Numbered from the stretch's first letter, positions 7,033 through 15,783 are shown. The stretch: 36,293 nucleotides of DNA from a virus (IMGVR_UViG_3300034101_004226:1-36293), one strand, 5' to 3'. Made by a program: numbers and translations. The notes: generated by a model not told the origin, from the sequence alone.

Positions 7033-7778
7033 ATCAACTCGTTGCCTTCAACTTTGAATCCAGCAACGTCCGCGTCTGCCTGGGTGAAAACGGCGAACCG
7101 ATGTTTGTCGCAGCCGACGTGTTGTCTACCCTGAGCCTGGACCGCAAGGCGCTGGAGCGTCTTGACGATGACGAAAAGGGGGTGAATTCAACTCACACCC
7201 CTGGCGGACCGCAGGACATGACGGTCGTGAACGAGTCCGGCCTCTTCAATCTGGTGCTTGGCAGCCGCAAACCGGAGGCCAAACGCTTCAAGCGGTGGGT
7301 CACCCACGAGGTGCTGCCATCGATCCGCAAGACAGGGTCGTATGCGTCAGGCGGGTCAGTTGCCGCATTGCCCGCGCCGACGCAGGACAAGGTCAATGCC
7401 ATCCTGTCCATCGGTGAGGCCATTGCCCGTGTCCCAGGCGTGAAGCCCGGCATTGCCATGGCAGCGACGCTGACCGTGATCCATGAGAACACCGGACTTG
7501 CAGTGGATTCCCTGCGCAAGGTGCTGCCTGCGGCCAACGAGCCGATCTGCAGTTTGAATCCCACCCAGGTCGGCGAACGCGTTGGCATGTCGGCACGCGC
7601 CATCAACACGCGGCTGCAGTCCCTGGGCTTTCAGTTCAAGAACGACCGCGATGAGTGGGAACTGACCGAGGTGGGCCAGCAGTGGGCAGAAGCGCTGCCG
7701 TTTTCGCGCAACGGGCACTCCGGCTACCAGATCCTCTGGAACCCGGCCGTGACCGATCTGATCCGCGAGGTGGCGTGA
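7029..7778 (+). CDS. BRO-N domain phage antirepressor
   Basis: A 249-aa protein with an N-terminal BRO domain (residues 1-105): an FVAADV block, an LDDDEKG block, the VNESGLFNLVLGSRKPEA core, and FKRWVTHEVLPSIRKTGSY, a highly typical end. The C-terminal domain (residues 165-249) contains a second DNA-binding-like segment, with a NPTQVGERVGMSARAIN helix-turn-helix and a winged end. Such two-domain proteins act as antirepressors or DNA-binding regulators in phages. Its place among replication genes rather than beside the repressor suggests it modulates early expression. The start overlaps the previous stop (ATGA). Confidence 0.9.
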   Translation: MNQLVAFNFESSNVRVCLGENGEPMFVAADVLSTLSLDRKALERLDDDEKGVNSTHTPGGPQDMTVVNESGLFNLVLGSRKPEAKRFKRWVTHEVLPSIRKTGSYASGGSVAALPAPTQDKVNAILSIGEAIARVPGVKPGIAMAATLTVIHENTGLAVDSLRKVLPAANEPICSLNPTQVGERVGMSARAINTRLQSLGFQFKNDRDEWELTEVGQQWAEALPFSRNGHSGYQILWNPAVTDLIREVA

Positions 7779-8614
7779 TGGCACTGCCAATCATCTCCGC
7801 CGAAGAACGGCTCAAGGAGCGCCACAGCGCCAAGGTGGCACTGGTTGGCCCAGCGGGTGTGGGCAAAACCTCCCAGTTGCGCACTCTGCCGTCAGACACC
7901 ACGCTCTTTGTGGATCTCGAAGCCGGCGACCTGTCGGTGCGTGACTGGCCCGGTGACACGGTGCGCCCGCGCACCTGGCCGGAGTTCCGCGATCTGGTGG
8001 TGTTCCTGGCCGGGCCCATGCCGACAGCCAGTGCTGACCAGGCTTTCTCGCAGGCGCACTTCGAGCATGTCTGCACCAAGTTTGGTGAACCAGCGCAACT
8101 AGCCAAGTACGACACCTACTTCGTCGACAGCCTGACCGTGCTCTCGCGCTTGTGCTTTGCCTGGTGCAAGACGCAGCCGCAGGCCTTCAGTGAGAAGACT
8201 GGCAAGCCCGACAACCGGGGTGCGTATGGCCAGCTAGGTCAGGAAATGATCACCGCGCTCACGCACCTGCAGCATGTCCGGGACAAGCATGTCATCTACG
8301 TCGCCATCCTGGAAGAGAAGACCGACGACTTCAACCGGCGCTTCTACCAGTTGCAACTGGAAGGCAGCAAGACCGCACTGGAGTTGCCCGGCGTGCTCGA
8401 TGAGGTCGTGACGCTGGCCATTCTCAAAGCCGACGACGGCACCAACTACCGGGGCTTTGTCACCGGCGCCGACAACCCGTTCGGGTTCCCGTCCAAGGAC
8501 CGCAGCGGTCGACTGGACGCCATCGAGGAGCCGCACCTCGGAAAACTCATCGCCAAGTGCCTGGGCCAGAAGCCGGACCCGATCGCACCCGCACAGCAAA
8601 ACCCATCAATTTAA
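7778..8614 (+). CDS. Sak4-like RecA-fold ATPase (AAA_24)
   Basis: A 278-aa P-loop protein starting at the ATG that overlaps the BRO stop. The Walker A motif GPAGVGKT is at residues 24-31, a likely Walker B is YDTYFVDSL near residues 109-117, and an IYVAILEE strand follows around 170. This is the pattern of phage AAA_24 nucleotide-binding proteins, related to Sak4 single-strand annealing/recombination proteins, small relatives of the RecA core. The following SSB-like and exonuclease genes complete a recombination cassette. ATPase activity is well supported; annealing or strand exchange is inferred from the family. Confidence 0.88.
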   Translation: MALPIISAEERLKERHSAKVALVGPAGVGKTSQLRTLPSDTTLFVDLEAGDLSVRDWPGDTVRPRTWPEFRDLVVFLAGPMPTASADQAFSQAHFEHVCTKFGEPAQLAKYDTYFVDSLTVLSRLCFAWCKTQPQAFSEKTGKPDNRGAYGQLGQEMITALTHLQHVRDKHVIYVAILEEKTDDFNRRFYQLQLEGSKTALELPGVLDEVVTLAILKADDGTNYRGFVTGADNPFGFPSKDRSGRLDAIEEPHLGKLIAKCLGQKPDPIAPAQQNPSI

Positions 8615-8623
8615 GGATCCATC

Positions 8624-9268
8624 ATGAACGCCAACACCTCCAGCAACTGGAACGATTTCAACGACGCCGAAGCCCAGCACGGTGCCTTCGATCTGATCCC
8701 CAAGGGCACGATCGTGCCGCTGCGCATGACCATCAAACCCGGTGGCCATGACGACCACAGCCAGGGTTGGACCGGCGGTTACGCCACCGAGTCCTTTGAT
8801 ACGGGCGCGGTGTACCTTGCATGCGAATTCGTGGTCACCGGCGGCCCGTTTGCCAAACGCAAGATGTGGTCGAACGTCGGCCTGCATTCCAAGAAGGGTC
8901 CGACCTGGGGACAGATGGGTCGCAGCTTCATTCGCGCTGCGCTCAACAGCTCGCGCAATGTCCACCCTCAGGACAACACGCCGCAGGCTGCGGCCTCGCG
9001 CCGGATCAACAGCTTTGCAGACCTGGACGGCATCGAGTTCATCGCCCGGGTGGATGTCGAAAAGGATGCCAAGGGTGAAGACCGCAACGTGGTCAAGCTC
9101 GCCATCGAACCTGACCACAAGGACTATGCGGCGTTGACGGGCGGGGTGGCCAAGGGTCCGGCAGGTGGCGGCAACTCCGGCGCACCGGCACAGGCAACGC
9201 CAGCGTTCGCCGCACCTGCACGTGCAGCCCAACCGTCTGCTACCGGCAAACCGTCGTGGGCACAGTAA
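8624..9268 (+). CDS. SSB-like phage protein, partner of the Sak4-like ATPase
   Basis: A 214-aa protein with a beta-rich N-terminal part (residues 20-150: PKGTIVPLRMTIKPGG, then YLACEFVVTGGPF and a FIARVDVEKD strand) consistent with an OB-fold. Its tail is disordered, rich in alanine, glycine and proline (residues 165-214), and ends in a short aromatic tip, as in single-stranded DNA-binding proteins. The neighbour is a Sak4-like ATPase, and Sak4 genes are commonly paired with SSB genes. A GGA ribosome site lies before the ATG. The fold call is by eye. Confidence 0.68.
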   Translation: MNANTSSNWNDFNDAEAQHGAFDLIPKGTIVPLRMTIKPGGHDDHSQGWTGGYATESFDTGAVYLACEFVVTGGPFAKRKMWSNVGLHSKKGPTWGQMGRSFIRAALNSSRNVHPQDNTPQAAASRRINSFADLDGIEFIARVDVEKDAKGEDRNVVKLAIEPDHKDYAALTGGVAKGPAGGGNSGAPAQATPAFAAPARAAQPSATGKPSWAQ

Positions 9269-9280
9269 TGAGGGCCCGCC

Positions 9281-9784
9281 ATGAAATGCTGGGTCTGCTC
9301 ACGTCAGGCGCGCGGATTCGGGCACTCAGAGAACCGGCACCGGGTGGGCGACCCCCGGCGCTACCCAATCGACTGGGTGTTCTGCTCACGCCGCTGTCAG
9401 GACGCGTTTCACAAGCTGTACGGGTCCTGGACCCGGGCGCTGGACCAGGGTTTGCCACCGGAGGCCGCCATGGTTGATGCCACGCCTCTGGAAAAAGCTG
9501 CCATGCGCATGTGCCTGAAGTTCTTCGGCGAAGCGGCCAGTGCGATCGGCTTCGATAAGCCCCTTGGGGCGTACTCGGAAGCGGAAGCGCTGTCGGTGAT
9601 CGAGGCCATCGTCACCGCCTATGTCGACGAGATGGCCGCTCAGCACGAGCGCACCAAATACCCGAGCGTGCGCATGCCGGGCGCGAAGCCAGTCAATGAC
9701 CCGATCCGCGAGTCTGTACCACCGCTGTCCGAGAACCCGTTTGCCGACATGGTGGATGACCTGCCGTGGGAGACGAAGCCATGA
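9281..9784 (+). CDS. DUF6511 zinc-binding phage protein
   Basis: A 167-aa protein that opens with CWVC (Cys3, Cys6) and continues to CSRRC (about residues 35-39), forming a four-cysteine zinc site. The conserved string YPIDWVFCSRRCQDAFH marks the DUF6511 family of phage replication modules. The middle (residues 65-125) is helical and the end is a flexible acidic tail. A GAGGG site precedes the ATG, and the end overlaps the exonuclease start. The location between the SSB-like and nuclease genes suggests a DNA-processing accessory; function unknown. Confidence 0.85.
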   Translation: MKCWVCSRQARGFGHSENRHRVGDPRRYPIDWVFCSRRCQDAFHKLYGSWTRALDQGLPPEAAMVDATPLEKAAMRMCLKFFGEAASAIGFDKPLGAYSEAEALSVIEAIVTAYVDEMAAQHERTKYPSVRMPGAKPVNDPIRESVPPLSENPFADMVDDLPWETKP

Positions 9785-10518
9785 TTGATTTCAACTCATC
9801 GGCCAGTCTCTCGGGGCGCCTGCAGGAACTGGTCGACCAGGCGCTGGAAGCCGAGCGCGACGCGACACCAGCGCGCGAATACCTAGGTGCCTCGCGTCTG
9901 GGAGCCGCGTGCGAGCGACAACTTCAGTACGAGTACGCCAAAGCACCGGTGGACCATGGCAAAGGTTTCTCCGGACGACTGCTGCGCATCTTCGAGCGCG
10001 GCCACCGCACCGAGGACATGGCGATTCGCTGGTTGCGCATGGCGGGTTTCCACCTCAAGACCGAAGACGCCAACGGACATCAGTTCGGCTTCTCTGTGGC
10101 TGGCGGTCGCCTGCGTGGCCATGTGGATGGCGTGCTGATTGCCGGGCCTGATGGCTTTGCCTACCCGTCGCTGTGGGAGAACAAGTGCCTCGGTGCCAAA
10201 TCCTGGCGCGATGTCGAAAAACACAAGCTGGCGGTGTCCAAGCCTATCTATGCCGCACAGATCGCGCTGTACCAGAGCTACCTCGAATTGCACGAGCACC
10301 CGGCGCTCTTCACCGCCGTCAACGCCGACACGATGGAGATCTACGCCGAACTGATCCCGTTTGACGCGGCGCTGGCGCAGCGCATGTCGGATCGCGCCGC
10401 ACGCGTTATTACCGCCAGTGAGGCAGGTGATTTGCTGCCGCGCTCATTCACCGACTCCACCCATTTCGAATGCAAGTTCTGCACGTGGGCAGACCGTTGC
10501 TGGAGGACCAATCCATGA
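9781..10518 (+). CDS. PD-(D/E)XK exonuclease, RecB/Cas4-like
   Basis: A 245-aa nuclease. An early GASRLGAACERQL block holds a cysteine, the catalytic core is GHVDGV followed by the WENKCLG motif (PD-(D/E)XK aspartate and E-x-K), and a C-terminal cluster (ECKFCTWADRCW) supplies three more cysteines. This is the iron-sulphur/zinc arrangement of Cas4/RecB-family nucleases. It would resect DNA ends to feed the Sak4-SSB annealing pair. I use the ATG at 9781, which overlaps the previous stop; the upstream GTG at 9766 is less likely. Confidence 0.9.
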   Translation: MIDFNSSASLSGRLQELVDQALEAERDATPAREYLGASRLGAACERQLQYEYAKAPVDHGKGFSGRLLRIFERGHRTEDMAIRWLRMAGFHLKTEDANGHQFGFSVAGGRLRGHVDGVLIAGPDGFAYPSLWENKCLGAKSWRDVEKHKLAVSKPIYAAQIALYQSYLELHEHPALFTAVNADTMEIYAELIPFDAALAQRMSDRAARVITASEAGDLLPRSFTDSTHFECKFCTWADRCWRTNP

Positions 10519-10766
10519 AAACCACCTCACTCCACCCCCCTGTGGTCAGGGAACCGTTCGTCGACGCCCGCGAAGCGGCCTACACCATGAACCTGCCGAT
10601 GTACTACATGACCAATGCACGCCAGCGTACCAAGCTGCGCATTCCCCACTACCGCATCGGCCGAATGGTGCGCTTCAAGCTCTCGGAACTTGCCGAGTGG
10701 CAGCAGTTGCACGGCAGCACGACGTCCGCCGACCTTGCATCCGGAAGCGAGGTATCCGATGAGTGA
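10515..10766 (+). CDS. Small excisionase-like helix-turn-helix protein
   Basis: An 83-aa protein beginning MKTTSLHPP. The core (residues 15-60) reads as a winged helix of the excisionase/HTH_17 type: DAREAAYTMNLPMYYMTN, then arginine-rich contacts, then PHYRIGRMVRFKLSELAEW, the wing and final helix. It overlaps the exonuclease stop (ATGA) and the primase start. It may be a regulator or a replication-initiation helper that recruits the primase-helicase. The DNA-binding call is good; the role is unknown. Confidence 0.8.
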   Translation: MKTTSLHPPVVREPFVDAREAAYTMNLPMYYMTNARQRTKLRIPHYRIGRMVRFKLSELAEWQQLHGSTTSADLASGSEVSDE

Positions 10767-13068
10767 GCCAGGACATCCGGATCCGCTGGATTTCAACGAT
10801 TGCGCTGCGCCGATTGAGACGGATCGCAGTGCCGAGCGCAATGAGACCCGTTCTGCGTTGCTGGCGCGGCTCGAATCGGTGCTGTCCACCATCTTCCCTG
10901 CGGGCAAGGTTCGGCGCGGAAAATTTCATATTGGCGACATCTTGGGCAGCCCCGGCGACAGCCTGGAAATCGTGGTCGATGGCGAAAAGGCTGGTCTGTG
11001 GACGGACCGTGCGACGGGCGACGGTGGTGACATCTTCGATCTGCTGGCGCGGCACATGCCTGCCGACGTGCACGCTGATTTCGCGCGCGTGTTGCAGTAC
11101 GCCGGCGATCTGGCCGGGCGTGCCAGCCCTGTGCCAGTGCGCAAAGCCAAACGTGAAGCCCCGGTGGACGATCTTGGCCAGACTACTGCCAAGTGGGACT
11201 ACCTGGACGCCAACGGAGCCTTGATCGCCGTGGTGTACCGGTACGACCCACCCGGGCGGCGCAAGGAATTCCGGCCCTGGGATGCCAAACGCCGCAAGAT
11301 GGCACCGCCCAACCCACGACCGCTGTACCACCAGCCGGGTCTGGTTGCTGCCCACCAGATCATTCTGGTCGAGGGCGAGAAGTGCGCGCAGGCCTTGATC
11401 GACTTGGGGCTTTGCGCCACCACCGCCATGCACGGTGCCAACGCGCCGGTTGATAAAACCGACTGGTCACCGCTGGAGGGCAAGGTCGTGCTGATCTGGC
11501 CCGACCGTGATAAGCCGGGGTGGGAGTATGCCGATCGCGCTTCACAAGCGATTCTGGCCGCTGGCGCTGAGTCCGTTGCCATCCTGTATCCGCCAGCAGA
11601 GAAGCCCGACGGATGGGATGCGGCCGATGCCGTTGCCGAGGGCTTCGACGTTCAGGGATTCCTGATGGCCGGCGACCGCGTACCGGTGGCCGCCCAAAGC
11701 GATGCGCCGATCGAGGACAAGCTGGTCGAGGGTATCGACTGGACCACCGAGGACGGGTTGGCTACCGCTTTCACCCGCCGCTACGGCGAAGACTGGCGTT
11801 ACTGCGCCCAGTGGGGCAAGTGGCTCGTGTGGACCGGGATCCGCTGGAATCCGGACCAGTTGCTCTACATTCAGCACCTATCGCGCAATATCTGCCGGGC
11901 TGCTTCCTTCAAGGCAGACACGCCGCGTTTGCGTGCTCGTCTGGCCAGCTCGTCCACCATCAGCGCTGTGGAGCGTATCGCACGCAGCGATCCCAAGCAC
12001 GCGTCCATGGCCGAGCACTGGGATGCCGAAGTCTGGCTGCTGAACACGCCCGGTGGTGTCGTGGATCTGCGCAGTGGCGTCATTCGCTCGCATGACCGCG
12101 CTGACCGGATGACCAAGGTCTGCACCGCTGTGCCGCAAAGCGACTGCCCCACCTGGCGCGGCTTCCTGTCGGATGTGACTGGGGGCGACGCGGAACTGAT
12201 GGTCTATCTGCAGCGCATGGTGGGCTACTGCTTGACCGGGGTGACCAGCGAGCACGCATTGTTCTTCCTGTACGGCACGGGTGCCAATGGCAAGTCGGTC
12301 TTCGTGAATGTGATTGCCACCATCCTGGGCGACTACGCCGCCAACGCGCCCATGGACACGTTCATGGAAACACGGTCTGACCGGCATCCCACTGATCTGG
12401 CAGGCCTGCGTGGTGCGCGCTTTGTCGCATCGATCGAGACCGAGCAGGGTCGGCGCTGGAACGAATCAAAGATCAAGACCATCACCGGTGGCGACAAGGT
12501 GTCTGCGCGTTTCATGCGCCAGGACTTCTTCGACTACACGCCACACTTCAAGCTGGTCATCGCCGGCAACCACAAACCGTCCATCCGCAATGTGGACGAG
12601 GCCATGAAGCGTCGGCTGCATCTGATTCCGTTCACGGTGACCATTCCGCCCGAACGCCGTGACGGCAAGCTCACTGAGAAGCTGCTGCAAGAACGCGACG
12701 GTATTCTGGCGTGGGCCCTTGAGGGTTGCTTGCTGTGGCAGCAGTCCGGCCTGAAACAGCCGCAAAGCGTCATGGATGCCACCGAGGAGTATTTCGAGGC
12801 CGAGGACGCCATGGGGCGCTGGATCGAGGACCGCTGTGTTCTGCACGGCAACGCCAAAGCGCTGACGTTCGAGTTGTTCAACGACTGGAAGCAGTGGGCT
12901 GAGACCAACGGCGAGTTTCTGGGCTCTATGCGCCGGTTCTCGGATGCGCTCTTAACGCGCCGCTTCGAGAAATGGCGCAACAGCTCGGGCATGCGCGGCT
13001 TTGTCGGCATCGGCTTAAAGGAGCCGACCGACCTCCCACGCGCAAGCTACCCCTACAACGATAACTGA
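10759..13068 (+). CDS. Primase-helicase (TOPRIM plus D5/SF3 helicase)
   Basis: A 769-aa replication protein from the ATG at 10759, which overlaps the preceding gene. The N-terminal part (residues 35-105) resembles a CHC2-type primase region ending GDIFDLLARH but lacks the usual cysteines. A TOPRIM domain follows, with VEGEKC at residues 204-209 and a DRD pair at 249-251. A D5-N-like region leads to a superfamily 3 helicase with Walker A GTGANGKS at residues 506-513, and the protein ends in a winged-helix-like region. It synthesises primers and unwinds DNA at the phage fork, as in P4-type proteins. The origin may lie in or near this gene, but I did not find iterons. Confidence 0.93.
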   Translation: MSEPGHPDPLDFNDCAAPIETDRSAERNETRSALLARLESVLSTIFPAGKVRRGKFHIGDILGSPGDSLEIVVDGEKAGLWTDRATGDGGDIFDLLARHMPADVHADFARVLQYAGDLAGRASPVPVRKAKREAPVDDLGQTTAKWDYLDANGALIAVVYRYDPPGRRKEFRPWDAKRRKMAPPNPRPLYHQPGLVAAHQIILVEGEKCAQALIDLGLCATTAMHGANAPVDKTDWSPLEGKVVLIWPDRDKPGWEYADRASQAILAAGAESVAILYPPAEKPDGWDAADAVAEGFDVQGFLMAGDRVPVAAQSDAPIEDKLVEGIDWTTEDGLATAFTRRYGEDWRYCAQWGKWLVWTGIRWNPDQLLYIQHLSRNICRAASFKADTPRLRARLASSSTISAVERIARSDPKHASMAEHWDAEVWLLNTPGGVVDLRSGVIRSHDRADRMTKVCTAVPQSDCPTWRGFLSDVTGGDAELMVYLQRMVGYCLTGVTSEHALFFLYGTGANGKSVFVNVIATILGDYAANAPMDTFMETRSDRHPTDLAGLRGARFVASIETEQGRRWNESKIKTITGGDKVSARFMRQDFFDYTPHFKLVIAGNHKPSIRNVDEAMKRRLHLIPFTVTIPPERRDGKLTEKLLQERDGILAWALEGCLLWQQSGLKQPQSVMDATEEYFEAEDAMGRWIEDRCVLHGNAKALTFELFNDWKQWAETNGEFLGSMRRFSDALLTRRFEKWRNSSGMRGFVGIGLKEPTDLPRASYPYNDN

Positions 13069-13078
13069 GGGACTGGTC

Positions 13079-13708
13079 ATGACAAAAACACCAAGCGCCA
13101 GCCACGGTCTGACGCATCCGACAACCCAGAACATTAACTTGCTACACGTGCGCGCGGGCGCACCTAAAGAGAAGTTACGTTATCCCGAGTCCGATGTGTC
13201 AGACCCAGTCAGCACCATCGTCGGCCCGGCCATGCAAGCGGGTAGTGTGCTGACCATTCTGGCAATCGATCTCGGCACCACGACAGGGTGGGCCATGCGT
13301 GCGCGTGATCACCAGATCGCCCACGGCTTCGTCAGTCTCAAGCCGCAACGCTTTGAAGGCGGTGGCATGCGATACCTGCGTTTCAAACGGTGGTTGTCGG
13401 AAATCCACATCGTGGCAAACGACATCCATGCGGTGTACTTCGAGGAAGTGCGCCGCCATGCCGGGGTGGATGCCGCGCACGTCTACGGCGGTTTGATGGC
13501 CACGCTCACCACCTGGTGCGAGCACCGCAACGTCCCGTACCAAGGCGTTCCTGTCGGGACGATCAAAAAGCATGCAACGGGCAAAGGCAATGCCGGCAAG
13601 GACGATGTCATCGCTGCCATGCGTGCCAAGGACCATCCGGTAACCGACGACAACGAAGCCGATGCCCTTGCCTTGCTGCACTGGGCCATCGACACCCAGG
13701 AGGCATGA
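13079..13708 (+). CDS. RuvC-like Holliday-junction resolvase
   Basis: A 209-aa protein with an RNase H fold: AIDLGTTTGWA (first catalytic aspartate, Asp64), a FEEV motif (Glu122/Glu123) and a DDNEADALALLHW end carrying the last acidic residues. This matches phage RuvC-type crossover-junction endonucleases that resolve branched DNA before packaging. A GAGGGAC ribosome site supports the ATG at 13079. The first 55 residues are an unusually long extension without conservation I recognise, and an internal ATG near residue 52 could be an alternative start. Confidence 0.88.
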   Translation: MTKTPSASHGLTHPTTQNINLLHVRAGAPKEKLRYPESDVSDPVSTIVGPAMQAGSVLTILAIDLGTTTGWAMRARDHQIAHGFVSLKPQRFEGGGMRYLRFKRWLSEIHIVANDIHAVYFEEVRRHAGVDAAHVYGGLMATLTTWCEHRNVPYQGVPVGTIKKHATGKGNAGKDDVIAAMRAKDHPVTDDNEADALALLHWAIDTQEA

Positions 13709-13709
13709 C

Positions 13710-13913
13710 ATGAAAACGCCACAAGCGCATTACCCGTCGCCCCTGGGCCGCATGCAAGGCGAAAACGTTGATCTGGATGTTGTGAAACAACGTGGCTGGC
13801 AGGAGCAACACATCCTCGTCGTCTCAGAAGCGGATGAACGGCTGGGCGTGATCGAGCGCCAACTGATTCGCATCATCGGGGACCGTTTGTACGGGAGGAC
13901 TCGGCATGGCTAA
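13710..13913 (+). CDS. Small hypothetical phage protein
   Basis: A 67-aa protein with an excellent AGGAGG site before its ATG at 13710. The sequence has a charged middle (residues 22-50) that looks helical, an ILVVSEADERLG segment, and a basic end. It overlaps the DUF6362 gene by 8 bp. Nothing identifies a function; small size and position suggest an accessory of the resolvase or of the regulator that follows. Confidence 0.7.
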   Translation: MKTPQAHYPSPLGRMQGENVDLDVVKQRGWQEQHILVVSEADERLGVIERQLIRIIGDRLYGRTRHG

Positions 13914-14295
13914 ACACCCCACTGTCTGGTCCGCCGACGATGTCGCCGCACGTTTTCATGAGGCGGTCGTCACCGGTCGTCGCCTGCCACCCGTGCGCGT
14001 CCAGGGCTATTTCAATCTATGGCCACCGATTGTTCGACAGGAGTGGGAGCGCTACGCGGAGCCGGATCGCGTAATTCGGTTTCCGCCTGAACACGTAGCC
14101 ATCGATCGGATGCTGGAAGCCATGGGCTGGGTGCAGTGGCTCGAAGTGGAAAGCCGGCATCTGGTCTGGATGCGCGCGGACAATTACGACTGGAACCAGA
14201 TCGGCAGGCGATTTGGATGCTGCCGTACGACTGCCTGGCGCCGTTGGAAATTGTCGATTCAGATCGTCGTCGAGCAATTGAATGCCCAAGCGTGA
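13906..14295 (+). CDS. DUF6362 helix-turn-helix phage protein
   Basis: A 129-aa protein that I recognise as DUF6362. It opens with a WSADDVAARFHEAV helix, has a central WPPI and RFPPEH region, and ends in a clear helix-turn-helix (about residues 90-115: DWNQIGRRFGCCRTTAWRRW). GGGAGGA precedes the ATG. It is the last gene of the early operon, and the next DNA is a regulatory-looking non-coding stretch. An attractive inference is a late-gene activator or antiterminator-like role, comparable in position to lambda Q. Confidence 0.85.
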   Translation: MAKHPTVWSADDVAARFHEAVVTGRRLPPVRVQGYFNLWPPIVRQEWERYAEPDRVIRFPPEHVAIDRMLEAMGWVQWLEVESRHLVWMRADNYDWNQIGRRFGCCRTTAWRRWKLSIQIVVEQLNAQA

Positions 14296-14474
14296 ATTGG
14301 CGGGATTTGGCGCGTATCGACGGCGCAAGTACATGTCCTGCGTGATTGTGCGGCACAAGCGGGCCTTTGGCCGTGCAACACATTGGGGTGTTTTGGCGTA
14401 GTATTTCGGCTATCTTCTGGACAGACGTGTGAGCAGTGCCAAGTGGCATCGCAGTACGACTGGCCAACACCTAG
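14296..14474 (+). promoter_or_regulatory. Non-coding spacer with dyads between early and late genes
   Basis: No convincing reading frame fills this stretch. It holds TTGTGCGGCACAA (14346-14358), a perfect odd dyad, and GGCCTTTGGCC (14362-14372), a second one, followed by a T/G-rich segment. I could not identify a clean -35/-10 pair. It probably carries late-transcription control signals, because it separates the early operon from the terminator at 14475. No tRNA fold was found. Confidence 0.45.
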
Positions 14475-14512
14475 AACCCGCTTCTTGAGCCTTACGCTCT
14501 CGGCGGGTTTTT
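14475..14512 (+). terminator. Terminator-like hairpin at the end of the early region
   Basis: AACCCGC (14475-14481) pairs with GCGGGTT (14503-14509); an inner GAGC/GCTC stem lies within the loop, and a run of five T follows. It lies only about 19 bp before the methyltransferase start, so it may regulate readthrough into that gene. Confidence 0.7.
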
Positions 14513-14530
14513 GTATTTCTGGACCCATTG

Positions 14531-15783
14531 ATGCCATCTCTGCAAATCCACTATCGGCCAGTCGAGTCGCTTGTTCCGTACGCGCGCAATGCAAAGCAGC
14601 ACACGGATACGCAGGTGGCGCAGATTGCTGCCAGTATTCGCGAGTTCGGATGGGGTGCGCCAATTCTGGTTGATGGGAAAAATAATGTGATCGCGGGTCA
14701 CGGCCGATTACTCGCTGCACGTAAGCTCGGCATGAGCGAGGTCCCCGTCGTTCCGATGGATCATCTCACCGATATCCAGCGCCGCGCCCTCATCCTTGCC
14801 GACAACAAAATTGGCGAGAACGCTTCCTGGGAAGACGAACTCCTGGGACTTGAATTGGCTGAGTTGCAAAGCAGTGGATTCGATCTTGGCATCACCGGTT
14901 TCAGTCCCGATGAATGGGACGCGTTGATCACCGGTGACACCGGCAACGACGGACTGACCGATGAGGATCAGGTTCCCGAAGTTACCGAGAACCCGATCTC
15001 CCGCGCGGGCGATGTTTGGCTGCTCGGCGATCACAAGGTCTTGTGCGGCGATGCCACTAAAGCCGAGGACTACAAGGCGCTGCTGGGTGACGAGCTGGTG
15101 GACATGACGTTCACGGATCCGCCCTACAACGTCAACTACGCCAACACGGCCAAGGACAAGATGCGTGGCAAGAATCGACCAATTCTGAACGACAACATGG
15201 GAGACGGTTTGGTGCCTTTCTGCTGGCGGCCTGTCAGAACATTTTGAATGTCACCAAGGGCGCGGTCTACATCGCCATGAGTTCCTCGGAACTAGACACC
15301 TTGCAGTCGGCCTTCCGTGCTGCCGGTGGCAAGTGGTCGACATTCGTGATTTGGGCCAAGAACACCTTCACCATGGGGCGGGCGGACTACCAGCGCCAGT
15401 ACGAGCCAATTCTGTATGGATGGCGCGATGGTGCTGATCACTACTGGTGTGGTGCACGCGACCAGGGTGATGTCTGGCAAATCAAGAAGCCGCACAAGAA
15501 CGACCTGCATCCGACGATGAAGCCGGTGGAACTGGTCGAGCGCGCCGTGCGCAACAGCAGCAAGACGCGTGATCTGATTCTTGACCCGTTTGGCGGCTCC
15601 GGCTCCAGTCTAATTGCTTGCGAGAAATCAGGACGTCGCGCACGACTGATCGAACTCGATCCGAAGTACGTGGATGTGATCGTCAAGCGCTGGCAGGACT
15701 TCACCGGCGCTGAGGCTACTCGTGCCGGTGATGGCGCTCAATTCAATACGCTGGCCGATCTGGCTCAGCCGGCGATCCGATAG
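14531..15783 (+). pseudogene. ParB-like/DNA methyltransferase gene with a one-base frameshift
   Basis: Two adjacent frames encode one protein of about 417 residues. The first (14531-15247) has an N-terminal ParB-like domain (residues 5-90, with GHGRLLAARKLG) and the methyltransferase motif DPPYNV at about residue 198. It is cut by TGA at 15245. The second continues in the -1 frame with FLLAACQNI, the target-recognition region, HPTMKPVELVERA, and the DPFGGSGS AdoMet-binding motif. The motif order is that of a beta-class amino-methyltransferase. The frame must shift around 15206-15210. The second half has no good start of its own, so the gene is probably inactive as sequenced, unless the missing base is a sequencing error. 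A phage modification enzyme is the likely ancestral role. Confidence 0.85.

Noticed and set aside
14296-14474. Possible tRNA or small RNA gene
   Set aside because: Dyads are short and no cloverleaf or conserved tRNA arms could be drawn.
14531-15783. Programmed frameshift in the methyltransferase gene
   Set aside because: The junction C GGT TTG does not fit an X XXY YYZ slippery site and no clear stimulatory hairpin follows, so a lesion or sequencing error is preferred.
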